A stretch of 64,000 nucleotides of DNA from Archangium violaceum Cb vi76 (GTDB taxonomy: Bacteria > Myxococcota > Myxococcia > Myxococcales > Myxococcaceae): positions 1-64,000 of the forward strand of contig NZ_JPMI01000168.1 of the NCBI RefSeq assembly GCF_000733295.1, read 5' to 3'. Each line of letters begins with the position of its first letter. Positions within the stretch are counted from its first letter, which is position 1. A model generated the notes under the pieces. That model ran no database searches. It had not been told where the DNA came from and was given only the letters and a program-made list of their open reading frames with translations. The translations under genes and the position numbers were made by a program. This document shows positions 56,920 to 64,000 of the stretch, in pieces.

Positions 56920-57490
56920 TCAGGGGAAGGTGATGTTCCCCAGGGGGACGGTGCGCTGTTGTTCCGCGTCCCAGAGCGTGAGGGTATACGTGCCCCGGGC
57001 CTCCGCCCCCGTGGCCGGCACTTCCACTACCACACGGCCCCAGCTCGAGTTCCCGGTTCCCGGCGCGCTCGCGAGGATGGGCTCTGATTGCCAGAGTGGC
57101 AGTGGCTTCAATACCTCTCCCTTGGGACCTCGCAGCACCGCGCCCGCCGCCGTCCAGGCCACCGTGCCGGGGTTCCCAAGTTTCACCTCCAGCGCGACGC
57201 TGCCCCTGGCGCGGCAACCGCGGACGTCGCCCAATCTGAGTGCATTTCCCTTCGCCTCGGTGACTTTGTGCATCAGTCGCTCGCACGCAATGCCTGTCGT
57301 CGCCAGCAACTCCGAGGCGAACACGCCGCGCAGTCCGTCTGGCACGCCGCGCTCGGCGCGCAACCGCCGCACTTCCTCGCGCAGTCGCTGGTTCTCGTCC
57401 TGCGCCTCCCATGCCACCTCCTGGAAGTGCGTCACTGGGAGTGCCTGGCGCGTAAACGTGAAGATACAACTCGGCTCGACCGGTCATCAT
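56920..57490 (-). pseudogene. Scar: DUF5953-like gene start fused to the C-terminal half of a DUF2381 gene
   Basis: On the minus strand, ATGATG at 57490/57487 begins MMTGRAELYLHVYAPG, closely matching the start of the DUF5953 gene at 58310 (MMTARSELHLHVFAP) in protein and DNA. After ~18 codons the sequence shifts to another frame that encodes the C-terminal half of a DUF2381 (TIGR02268) protein: a coiled helix (WEAQDENQRLREEVRRLRAE), then the beta domain (VALEVKLGNPGTVAWT) to the stop at 56920. The DUF2381 signal peptide and N-terminal half are missing. A GTG at 57435 could still start a 171-residue product. Best explained by recombination joining two accessory genes. Confidence 0.65.
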
Positions 57491-57510
57491 TCTAAACGCA
57501 CCGCGACGAC

Positions 57511-57546
57511 ACCCCGGCTCCGAGGTCCCCTCGGGCCGGGGTTTTT
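57511..57546 (+). terminator. Very strong plus-strand terminator, downstream of no obvious plus-strand gene
   Basis: ACCCCGGC (57511-57518) pairs with GCCGGGGT (57535-57542), and CCGAGG (57520-57525) with CCTCGG (57529-57534). Five T follow on the plus strand at 57542-57546. The nearest plus-strand gene upstream is Imm52, which ends 700 bp away. Confidence 0.85.
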
Positions 57547-57551
57547 CTTCC

Positions 57552-58310
57552 TCACGTCTCCGAGCGCCCACCAATATCCCGGAACCGCTCATAGGCTCGC
57601 TTGAGAGCCTCGAGGTGGGCGGGGTTGTCCACATCGAGCGGCGCCTCTGTGAGGCTCACCACCCACCCACCCGACGCCGTCCGCCGGGCCCGCGCCAGCA
57701 GCTCCTCATCGCGCGAGGGGTCCGGGAAGCCAATGGCCTCCGCAGCCGCCGCGGACCAGTAGTTGATCCACCCAAGGTACCTGGGGACCTTGGGCGAGCG
57801 GATGTTCCACGCAAGCTTGAGCATTGGCAGCCCAAGAGGTGGCCCGTCTGGGTTCCCGAGCTTCGGCCCTACCTGCGCCGCGATCACCAATCTCAGGGCG
57901 CCAGGCGCCACGGTTCCCCACTTGGCGCGCACGCCTTCCGCGACGTTCTCCAGCATGTCCATTGACACAGCGATAACGCGCTCGTCCTGCGGGACGTTCG
58001 CGTGGACGAGCAACTGTGCCTCACCACCTGGACTCGACCTCGCGCTCTCGTGGCGACCACCCATCGTCACCGGGTAGCTCTCGTCGCCGTTGCAAAGCAA
58101 TCCGAACTTGCCACCCGCAGACGACTTGCCCAGCCACGCTCCGCGCTGAGGAACCGCGATGGGCCGCCCCGAGTCCGAGACCCGCCACGCGAGGCGCAAC
58201 CCTGGCACTGCCCGCTCCATCCCCTCAACAGCCGCGAGCGGGCGCCCGTCGTCTCCGGTGAGCGCCGGCGCGAAGACGTGAAGATGCAACTCGGATCGAG
58301 CGGTCATCAT
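57552..58310 (-). CDS. DUF5953-family protein, probable immunity partner
   Basis: 252 residues, cytoplasmic. Recognised from MMTARSELHLHVFAP, GDDGRPLAAVEGMERAVPG, LNPDGPP-like turns, the IRSPKVPRYLGWINYWSAAA strand and GGWVVSLTEAPLDVDNPAHL. DUF5953 proteins typically accompany myxobacterial toxins as the downstream gene. Here the ATG overlaps the stop of the DUF6310 toxin gene as ATGA, a strong sign of stoichiometric, coupled production. Immunity function is inferred from position. Confidence 0.8.
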   Translation of the reverse strand: MMTARSELHLHVFAPALTGDDGRPLAAVEGMERAVPGLRLAWRVSDSGRPIAVPQRGAWLGKSSAGGKFGLLCNGDESYPVTMGGRHESARSSPGGEAQLLVHANVPQDERVIAVSMDMLENVAEGVRAKWGTVAPGALRLVIAAQVGPKLGNPDGPPLGLPMLKLAWNIRSPKVPRYLGWINYWSAAAAEAIGFPDPSRDEELLARARRTASGGWVVSLTEAPLDVDNPAHLEALKRAYERFRDIGGRSET

Positions 58311-59422
58311 TTGCACCCCGTGACGACGATATCAAAGTTGTCGTCCTCCTTTAGCAGCGCGGCCTTATGGGCTTCGCTGATTACCCCGACCCTGAAGGAA
58401 TACCCACAGGCCTCTGCAATATCCCGGTACACCGTGAGCTCTTCAATCTCCCTATCGACCGTAATCTTCTTCAAGAAGTCGCTGTACTCATCGAAGTACT
58501 CGGCCTTGATCTCCCACAGCACTCGCACTCCCACCTGAAGCGCGTCGAAGCTCTTGCCGGCCACCTCGGCATCCTTCCCTGGCCAGCGGTTGGGCGGATA
58601 CGAGTCGGCGCACCTGTTGTGGGCCTTGTTGCCACCCTTATGCAGCACCGGGATGGCCTCGCACTTGCGCTCGCGCTCCCTGTCGGTGGGCTCGGGGGCG
58701 GGCCCTGGCGGCCAGTCCTGTCCCTCTGGCTTCGACTTGGGACGACGCTTCTTCTTGAGCTCCGGCGGAGCGGGCTTCGTCTCTGTCACCGGCCGGACCT
58801 CCGGGACGGGCCGCGTCTCCGGCGCCGGCCGTGTCTCGGGCACAGGCAGCGTTGGCGGCGGCCGCACCTGGGGACGGCCCCGCTTCTCGTACGCCTCCAG
58901 CGCCTCTGAAATGGCGAAGCCCACCGCCACCACGCCCACGACGACCACCGCCCCCACGAGCAGCTCGGGACCCGCGAGGACACATCGCCCGATGCCCAAG
59001 GCCCCGGCGCCCGCGGAGGCGACCGAGCACCGTCCCGTAGTGTCCCTGAACCGCACCCGCTCGTGGTCGAGCGCGTAGTAGCACTGCTCCGCCAGGTCGG
59101 CCCATGACTGGCTCGCCGCCTCGACGACGCACCGGCCCCCGTCCGTCCAGGGCAGCTTGGCCGCGCGCCGGAGGTTGGTGACCACCAGGTCCTCGCGCGG
59201 CACCTCGGCCGCCGTCTGGGCACCACCCCCACGGCGCCAACTGCGCCTGCCGGTGAGCGTCCCCCCCATGGGGTAGCTCGTCGCGCACGCCGCCTGCAGG
59301 ACGAGAACCGCCAGCACCAAGGCCCGCGAGACAAGCCAGGGCCTGCTGCGCGAAATCCGCCGGGCCTCGAGCTGCGTACCGCCGCCCTCCCCAACCGCCG
59401 ACCTCGGGTCCTTCTTGAACAT
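58307..59422 (-). CDS. DUF6310-domain toxin-like lipoprotein
   Basis: 371 residues from the ATG at 59422, which has GGGGGAGG eight bases upstream. A hydrophobic signal ends in LQAAC (Cys46), so lipidation is likely though the lipobox is imperfect. A second hydrophobic segment is at about 154-172, followed by a Pro-rich linker with PETRP/PEVRP repeats (194-217) and a basic stretch. The C-terminal ~118 residues are DUF6310: CEAIPVLHKGG, HNRCAD, then Asp293 in SFDALQVG and E-x-K (Glu304, Lys306) in VLWEIKAEYFDEY. The acidic-Lys pattern suggests a PD-(D/E)XK nuclease. Coupled to the DUF5953 gene. Confidence 0.8.
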   Translation of the reverse strand: MFKKDPRSAVGEGGGTQLEARRISRSRPWLVSRALVLAVLVLQAACATSYPMGGTLTGRRSWRRGGGAQTAAEVPREDLVVTNLRRAAKLPWTDGGRCVVEAASQSWADLAEQCYYALDHERVRFRDTTGRCSVASAGAGALGIGRCVLAGPELLVGAVVVVGVVAVGFAISEALEAYEKRGRPQVRPPPTLPVPETRPAPETRPVPEVRPVTETKPAPPELKKKRRPKSKPEGQDWPPGPAPEPTDRERERKCEAIPVLHKGGNKAHNRCADSYPPNRWPGKDAEVAGKSFDALQVGVRVLWEIKAEYFDEYSDFLKKITVDREIEELTVYRDIAEACGYSFRVGVISEAHKAALLKEDDNFDIVVTGCK

Positions 59423-59586
59423 GGCGCTGGCCTCCCCCAGGAGCATCAGCCCTAAATGATAGGAGGCGGGACGGCCAACCATACAGAGCGCCCCCCCACG
59501 CGCCCTGGAGTGCGCCTCTCGCGCAGGCCTCCGCTCACTGAGGTGAGCCGCGACCGCCACTCCGTCTCCGCGGACTCGGGTGCTTC

Positions 59587-60391
59587 TTAAACAGCTTGTT
59601 GGCCCTTCCTCGGCGAAGAGATGGCCCTAAACGGACAGGATGCGGGCCGTCCACCCCCACAGGGGGCGGCGAGCCCGCAAATGCCTAGATTCACAGACTC
59701 TTCCGCTGCGCGCCCAAATGGCGTGAGCCGAAAACGGCCTACCTGCTGGGGCGGAATCACGACTGTCGACGGCAGCCGCCGCATGCGCGGCAGCGTGGCG
59801 CGGCCCTCCAGGTGGCCCACCCCGAAGTCCACCCACACCGGCTTGCCGTCCGCCTCCCTCAACCAGCAGGTTGTCCGGTTTGATGTCACGGTGCAGCACG
59901 CCCTGGCGGTGCACCACCGCGAGCGCCCGCGCCGCCTCCAGCATCAGCGTGGCGCCCGTGCGTGCCGAGGGGTTGTGCTCCAGCGCATGCCCCAGCAGCG
60001 TCCGCCCCTTCACGTACTCCATGACGAGGTAGAAGTAGCCCTCCTCCGGGTACGGCCAGCGCCCATGGCCCAGCACCCTCACCACGTTGGGGTGCTCCAG
60101 GTGGCGGAGGATATCCAGCTCCAGCTCGCCCGAGTGGCTCACCGGCAGCGAGCGGAAGAACTTGAGCACATAGGAGCGGCCCTCCCACCCGGCCAGGAAG
60201 ACGTGGCCCTGGCCGCCCTGGCCCAGCGGGCCCACCACGCGGTACTGGCCCACCGCTTCATCGGGCTGGGGCAGTCTGTACACCCACGCTCTCCTCACTG
60301 GAGCTACCTCCGAGGTTCGGAGGCTAACATGACTCGTTGGCTCCTCCTCCGCTCCCGGCGCCCGGGCAGCCAGTCCCGGCCTGATGTCCAC
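59587..60391 (-). pseudogene. Frameshifted and truncated Ser/Thr kinase
   Basis: The first ~170 codons from 60391 encode a normal kinase N-lobe and catalytic loop (VGPLGQGGQGHVFLAG, VLKFF with the Lys, HRDIKPDNLLV). Near 59860 the frame breaks: an extra G-like base puts the continuation (READGKPVWVDFGVGHLEG, which contains the DFG) in another frame. Shortly after, the homology stops (about 59780) before the APE motif, and the whole C-lobe is absent. The product cannot be an active kinase. It lies directly beyond the DUF6310 toxin start, at the edge of the accessory region. Confidence 0.75.
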
Positions 60392-60419
60392 CGAGCCTGA
60401 AAACAGGGCGGGGCACTCC

Positions 60420-60443
60420 CCAGGTGTAGATATCTACACCTGG
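60420..60443. promoter_or_regulatory. 24-bp perfect palindrome
   Basis: Each half is CCAGGTGTAGAT, with no spacer. It lies upstream of the kinase remnant and downstream of the response-regulator gene at 60559, in a gene-free 167-bp stretch. Candidate operator of a dimeric regulator, or a recombination site. Confidence 0.6.
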
Positions 60444-60558
60444 ACCGGCTGGCGGGCCGAAAAGCCGCTCGTTGACGCTCAGTGGAGAGGGGGCGGCACG
60501 GGCGGCTGGAGGGGGACACACCGCCTGAGTCCCCGTGCGCGCGTACGACGCGGGAGGC

Positions 60559-60966
60559 CTAGCGGGCTCCCGCCGCCGGCAGCCGGCTCTTCTTGTAGAT
60601 GCTGATCAACTTCCTCGCCAACGACTCGCCCTGGGTGCTCTTGCTGATGTAGCCGTCCGCTCCCGAGGCCAGCGCCAGCGAGCGCAGCTTGGACTCGTCC
60701 GACGCCGAATACAGGATGAACCTCGTGGTGGCCGGCGCCTGGTTGCGCGCCAACGCCAGCACCTTGTCCCCGCTGAGCGCCGGAATGTTCACGTCCAACA
60801 GCACCAGATCCGGCTCCGCGTGGCGCACCAGGTTGGACACCCCCAGCGAGGAGCGGTGCGTCCGCACCTCGAAGCCGTAGGCGTGCAACGACCTCTCCAG
60901 CAACATCAGCTGATCCACATCATCGTCCACCACGAGGACACGAATCTTGTTCTCGCTCTCGGACAT
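60559..60966 (-). CDS. Single-domain response regulator (CheY-like)
   Basis: 135 residues. REC domain with the acidic pair Asp14/Asp15 (VVDDDVD), phospho-acceptor Asp58 in LLDVN, Ser87 in LYSAS and Lys109 in ISKS. No output domain; it therefore acts by protein contact or in a phosphorelay. The ATG at 60966 follows AAGGGGAG. It lies downstream, on the same strand, of the PAS histidine kinase at 61243, 276 bp away; pairing is plausible but not shown. Confidence 0.9.
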   Translation of the reverse strand: MSESENKIRVLVVDDDVDQLMLLERSLHAYGFEVRTHRSSLGVSNLVRHAEPDLVLLDVNIPALSGDKVLALARNQAPATTRFILYSASDESKLRSLALASGADGYISKSTQGESLARKLISIYKKSRLPAAGAR

Positions 60967-61242
60967 GGGCTCCCCTTGGATGCGTGGCAGGATGATCTCC
61001 AGGATACCGCCTCGCACCTCCCCTGGGAGGCCCACCCCCCTTCCCGGAAGCCACCAAGGCCACAATTCAGGCCTCCACAGCCCGGCGAGATGTGCAAAGC
61101 CGGTAAGACTCCTTGGGCCTGGGTCCAGTGAGCCACGCAAAGCCCGGAAGACGACAGTGCGGGCGGAGCCGCTCTTCCGCTCGGCGGCCCGCGCCTATGG
61201 GTCCCCGAACGCGAGGGCGGCGAGTCCGTGGAATGAGGGGGC

Positions 61243-63318
61243 TCACGCGCGCCGGGGCACCACCCGCGGCAACTGGACGGTGAACACCGTGCCCTCCTCG
61301 CGCGTCGAGCGCACCTCGACGCCGCCCCCGTGCGCGGTGGCGATCTGCTGGACGATGTAGAGCCCCAGCCCCAGTCCGGACGTGGAGCCGCTGCCGCGCG
61401 TCTGTCCCCGGCGGAAGGGCTCGAACAGGCCGGGCAGCGCCTCCGCGGGAATGGGCTCGCCCAGGTTGCGCACCTCGAGCCGCACCCGCGCTCCCTCTCC
61501 GTCCAGGGCCAGCGTGATGGGTGTGCCCTCGGGGCTGTAGTCCACGGCGTTGCGCAGCAGGTTGCCGAGCAGCTGCGCGAGCCGGTCCTGATCCCACTCG
61601 CCCCGCAGGTCGCCCCGGGCCTCCAGCCGCAGCTCGCGCGCCGGGTGGGCCACCTCCAGCTCGCTCACCACCCGCCGCCCCAGCGGGCCCAGGTCGCAAG
61701 GGGCCGGCGAGATGGGAATGCCTCCGCCCAGCCGCCCGCGCGTCAGGTCCAGCAGATCGCCGATCATCCGCGTCATCTGCTCGGCGTTGAGGGAGATGCG
61801 CTGGGCCAGCCGCAGCGCCCGCTCCGGCAGCGCCTCCTGGCGCAGCAGCATCGTGGCCGACAGGGTGATGATGCTCAGGGGGTTGCGCAGATCATGGCTG
61901 ACGATGCCGAGGAAGCGCTCGCGGAACTCGGCCGTCTGGCGCAGCCGCTCCTCGAAGCGCTTGAGGTCGGTGATGTTCACCACCGCCACGGCCACCAGGA
62001 TGGGGCGGCCCTCGCCATCCTTCACCGGGGCGTAGCTCACCAGGTAGTGCTCCGACTCTCCCTTCCGGAGAGGGGAGGGAGCGATGAGCTCCGTGTTGAG
62101 CTGCGGCTCGCCGGTCTCCAGGATGCGCCGGTAGATGGGCGCGACGTGGGGGGCGATGTCCGGGACGACCTCCCAGAGGGTGCGCCCGAGCGTCTGTTCC
62201 ACGGAGACGCCGTTGAGGGCGGCCAGGGTGGGGTTGATGCGGATGTAGCGCAGGTCCCTGTCCAGGAAGGACAGGCCCACCGGCGCGGTGGTCAGCAGCG
62301 TGTCCAACAAGGCCAGGGCCTCCTCGCGCTCCTGGGACAGGGCCCGGCGCAGCGCGATGTCCCGCGCGGAGAACACCGCCCCCGCCGGAGTGCCATCGGG
62401 CCCTCGCAAGGGCCGGGCGGTGACGGAGACGGGCAGCCGCGTTCCATCCGGCCGGTGGAGCCACAGCAGCTCGTCGCGCACCTGCTCGCCCTGGAGCGCG
62501 CGGTAGAGCGGTACCCGCTCCAGGGGCAACGGGTGGCCCTCCTCGTTGGACAGGCCGTACGTCTCCACCCATTCCTTCGGGCCCACCTCCTTCAAGGGCA
62601 TGCCATGCTGGCGCTCGGCCTCCGGGTTGAAGAGGCGCAGCACGCCCCGGGCATCCGCCACGATGATGGCGTCGCCACTCTGCGAGATGACGCCCTCCAG
62701 CACGGCCCGCTGGCGCTCGGCCTCGGCGCGGGCGGCGCGCTCGCGCTCCAGCAGCGCCGAGCGCTCCTCCTCCGCCTCGCGGCGCTCCTCTTCCCGGCCG
62801 CGCTCGGAGTCGGCGACGGCATCCCCCATGGCGAGGTCCAGGCCGCGGTGCAGGGCGCGCTGCTCGGCGACGGCGAGCACGCCGCCGCTCTCCTCCAGCA
62901 GCCCGAGGATGCAGTCGCGCACGATGCCGTACTCGCGGACGATCTGCGTGACGTCGTAGCCGAGCGCTTGCCGCTGGGCCCGGTGCTCCCGTGCCGTCTG
63001 GCGCATCTGCCCGTGAATCCTGGCCGGGGACTCGTCGCTGGCGGGGGCGTTCAGCAGCTCGTACAGCTCGTCGAGCAGTTGGGGGAGTGTGTCGCGGATG
63101 ACGGAGCGTGGCTGCCCGTCCACGGGGAAATGGGTCCGCACCTCGCGCTCGAACCGCTGGAGGATGTCCTCCCGCCGGGTGGCGAGGAGGTCGGCCAATG
63201 CACCCATGGACGTACAGCTAGACACGGTGGCGGCTCGCATGCCAGTGCGGCCCCCGTCTTCCTGACGGGCACTGAGCAGGGTTCCCGGGTTCCACTGCTC
63301 CTTCCAGGGCGAGGTCAT
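61243..63318 (-). CDS. Multi-PAS sensor histidine kinase with RsbRD-like N-terminal domain
   Basis: 691 residues. An all-helical N-terminal domain (about 35-165: LLATRREDILQRFEREVR, IVREYGIVRDCIL) resembles the RsbR/RsbRD_N sensory fold. A coiled coil (170-205), two PAS domains (about 208-330 and 345-465), HisKA with phospho-His in IVSHDLRNPLS, and HATPase_c (NLLRNAVDYS, GLGLGLYIV) follow. No membrane helix, so cytoplasmic. The start at 63318 is uncertain; an ATG at 63240 (MRAATVSSC) is an alternative. Confidence 0.88.
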   Translation of the reverse strand: MTSPWKEQWNPGTLLSARQEDGGRTGMRAATVSSCTSMGALADLLATRREDILQRFEREVRTHFPVDGQPRSVIRDTLPQLLDELYELLNAPASDESPARIHGQMRQTAREHRAQRQALGYDVTQIVREYGIVRDCILGLLEESGGVLAVAEQRALHRGLDLAMGDAVADSERGREEERREAEEERSALLERERAARAEAERQRAVLEGVISQSGDAIIVADARGVLRLFNPEAERQHGMPLKEVGPKEWVETYGLSNEEGHPLPLERVPLYRALQGEQVRDELLWLHRPDGTRLPVSVTARPLRGPDGTPAGAVFSARDIALRRALSQEREEALALLDTLLTTAPVGLSFLDRDLRYIRINPTLAALNGVSVEQTLGRTLWEVVPDIAPHVAPIYRRILETGEPQLNTELIAPSPLRKGESEHYLVSYAPVKDGEGRPILVAVAVVNITDLKRFEERLRQTAEFRERFLGIVSHDLRNPLSIITLSATMLLRQEALPERALRLAQRISLNAEQMTRMIGDLLDLTRGRLGGGIPISPAPCDLGPLGRRVVSELEVAHPARELRLEARGDLRGEWDQDRLAQLLGNLLRNAVDYSPEGTPITLALDGEGARVRLEVRNLGEPIPAEALPGLFEPFRRGQTRGSGSTSGLGLGLYIVQQIATAHGGGVEVRSTREEGTVFTVQLPRVVPRRA

Positions 63319-63738
63319 GGTTCCAAATGGAGGTGTGCTCGGTCAGCGGCGGTTCCTGCTGGCTGTCCTCGCGGTGGAGGCGGCGCGCCAGGTCGATTCC
63401 GGGCCGGGGTTGCCGGGGCCGAGCGCCTCGGCGGCGATGGCGACGGAGCTCGGCGTCCCGGAAGATCGACCAGCCCCTGGCTCCCCCTGCTCCCGCGCAG
63501 CCGTGAGCTGCTGGTGAAGCAGATGGGCCGCGTCCGCCTCCGCCTCCCCGATTCCCTGGCGCTCGCCTGGTAGACAGCCCTCCCCGCGAGCGGGCTTGGA
63601 TGTCCAGTCCCAGGGACGCATCTGCCTCCTGGAGGACACCCCCGCGGAACAGGGTCACTCCAGAGTTGCATGGCCGAGTCTAGAATCCCCTCGGAGCGCA
63701 GCGGGTTGAGTAGAGGGTTGGGACGAGAGGAGTCTCCT
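63319..63738. other. 420-bp intergenic region between divergent signalling genes
   Basis: No open frame with coding features was seen. It should contain the promoters of the histidine kinase (minus) and the response regulator at 63739 (plus). An 82-residue-long AT-poor stretch at 63350-63600 has coding-like composition but no start, fold or conserved motif. Confidence 0.45.
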
Positions 63739-64000
63739 ATGACGGGGCAGATTCGGATCGGCATCCTGGAGGACCAGCAGATCTTCCGTGAGAGCCTCAT
63801 CACGCTCTTCCAGGGTGCGGGCATGGCCGTGGTGGCCCAGGGGCGGGATGCCGAGGGCTTCCTCGCCCAGGTGCGGGAGGTGAAGCCGGATGTGGTGGTG
63901 GTGGACATCCGGCTCGAGCGCCCGGACAGCCTGGAGGTGGGCGATGGCGTGAAGGTGGTGGAGGCGCTGCGAGAGCAGCTGCCGCGGACCCGCGCGCTGG
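63739..64000 (+). CDS. Response regulator, NarL/LuxR-like (3' end outside window)
   Basis: The first 87 residues are a REC domain: acidic pocket Glu11/Asp12 (ILEDQQIFRESL) and phospho-acceptor Asp56 in VVVVDIRL. The ILEDQ-x-(I/L)(F/V)RE start is typical of NarL/FixJ-type regulators with a LuxR HTH output, which would lie beyond the window. GAGAGGAG precedes the ATG. Divergent from the PAS kinase. Confidence 0.85.
   Translation, partial: MTGQIRIGILEDQQIFRESLITLFQGAGMAVVAQGRDAEGFLAQVREVKPDVVVVDIRLERPDSLEVGDGVKVVEALREQLPRTRAL

Overview
The window looks like chromosomal DNA of a myxobacterium of the Cystobacterineae type (Archangium/Cystobacter/Myxococcus relatives). This rests on very high GC, long antisense open frames, two surface proteins with MYXO-CTERM-like sorting tails, families I know mainly from myxobacteria (DUF2378, DUF2381, DUF5953, DUF6310), several Ser/Thr kinases fused to TPR or PilZ-like modules, and many lipoproteins. 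No rRNA, tRNA, CRISPR array or complete insertion sequence was seen. Family names are from motif recognition by eye, not from searches.

Layout. 1-8.9 kb: 3' end of an Ig-repeat surface protein, a PAS histidine kinase, an EEP-fold hydrolase, a lipoprotein, a MoxR ATPase/VWA pair, Ohr, and a lipoprotein coupled to a small DUF4286-like protein. 9-15.1 kb: an unusual AAA+ enhancer-binding-type regulator, a cysteine-rich repeat protein, and a giant kinase-TPR protein convergent with it. 15.2-23.8 kb: an amidohydrolase and two large surface proteins (choice-of-anchor-D repeats; HYR/kelch). 23.9-28.3 kb: a BlaR1-like/BlaI-like pair with two operator dyads, an internally deleted phytochelatin-synthase-like remnant, and a secreted esterase-like protein. 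28.4-34.2 kb: rhomboid, epoxide-hydrolase-like enzyme, YkgJ-type protein, lipoprotein, RNase Z, DUF2293, and a small secreted Cys-rich protein with a closely linked partner gene.

34.3-40.9 kb is a complete TetR-regulated tripartite RND efflux operon (regulator, lipoprotein adaptor, pump, TolC-like channel) with two direct-repeat operators upstream. 40.9-50.6 kb: DUF2378 coupled to a RuvC-like protein, DUF99, cold-shock protein next to a fatty-acid desaturase, a membrane pyrophosphatase, an AtoE-type transporter and a RelE/ParE-like protein. 51-54.3 kb: a kinase with PilZ-like, J-like and TPR-like parts, followed by an AarF/UbiB kinase.

54.4-60.4 kb is the most accessory-looking part. It holds two polymorphic toxin/immunity pairs (Tox-REase-5 with Imm52; DUF6310 with DUF5953), a scar joining a DUF5953-like gene start to the back half of a DUF2381 gene, and a frameshifted, truncated Ser/Thr kinase. 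The two toxins have different N-termini, but both carry a D-x(n)-E-x-K pattern typical of PD-(D/E)XK nucleases. The window ends with a response regulator, a PAS histidine kinase and the start of another response regulator. Dispersed ~35-bp palindromic elements recur in at least six intergenic positions.
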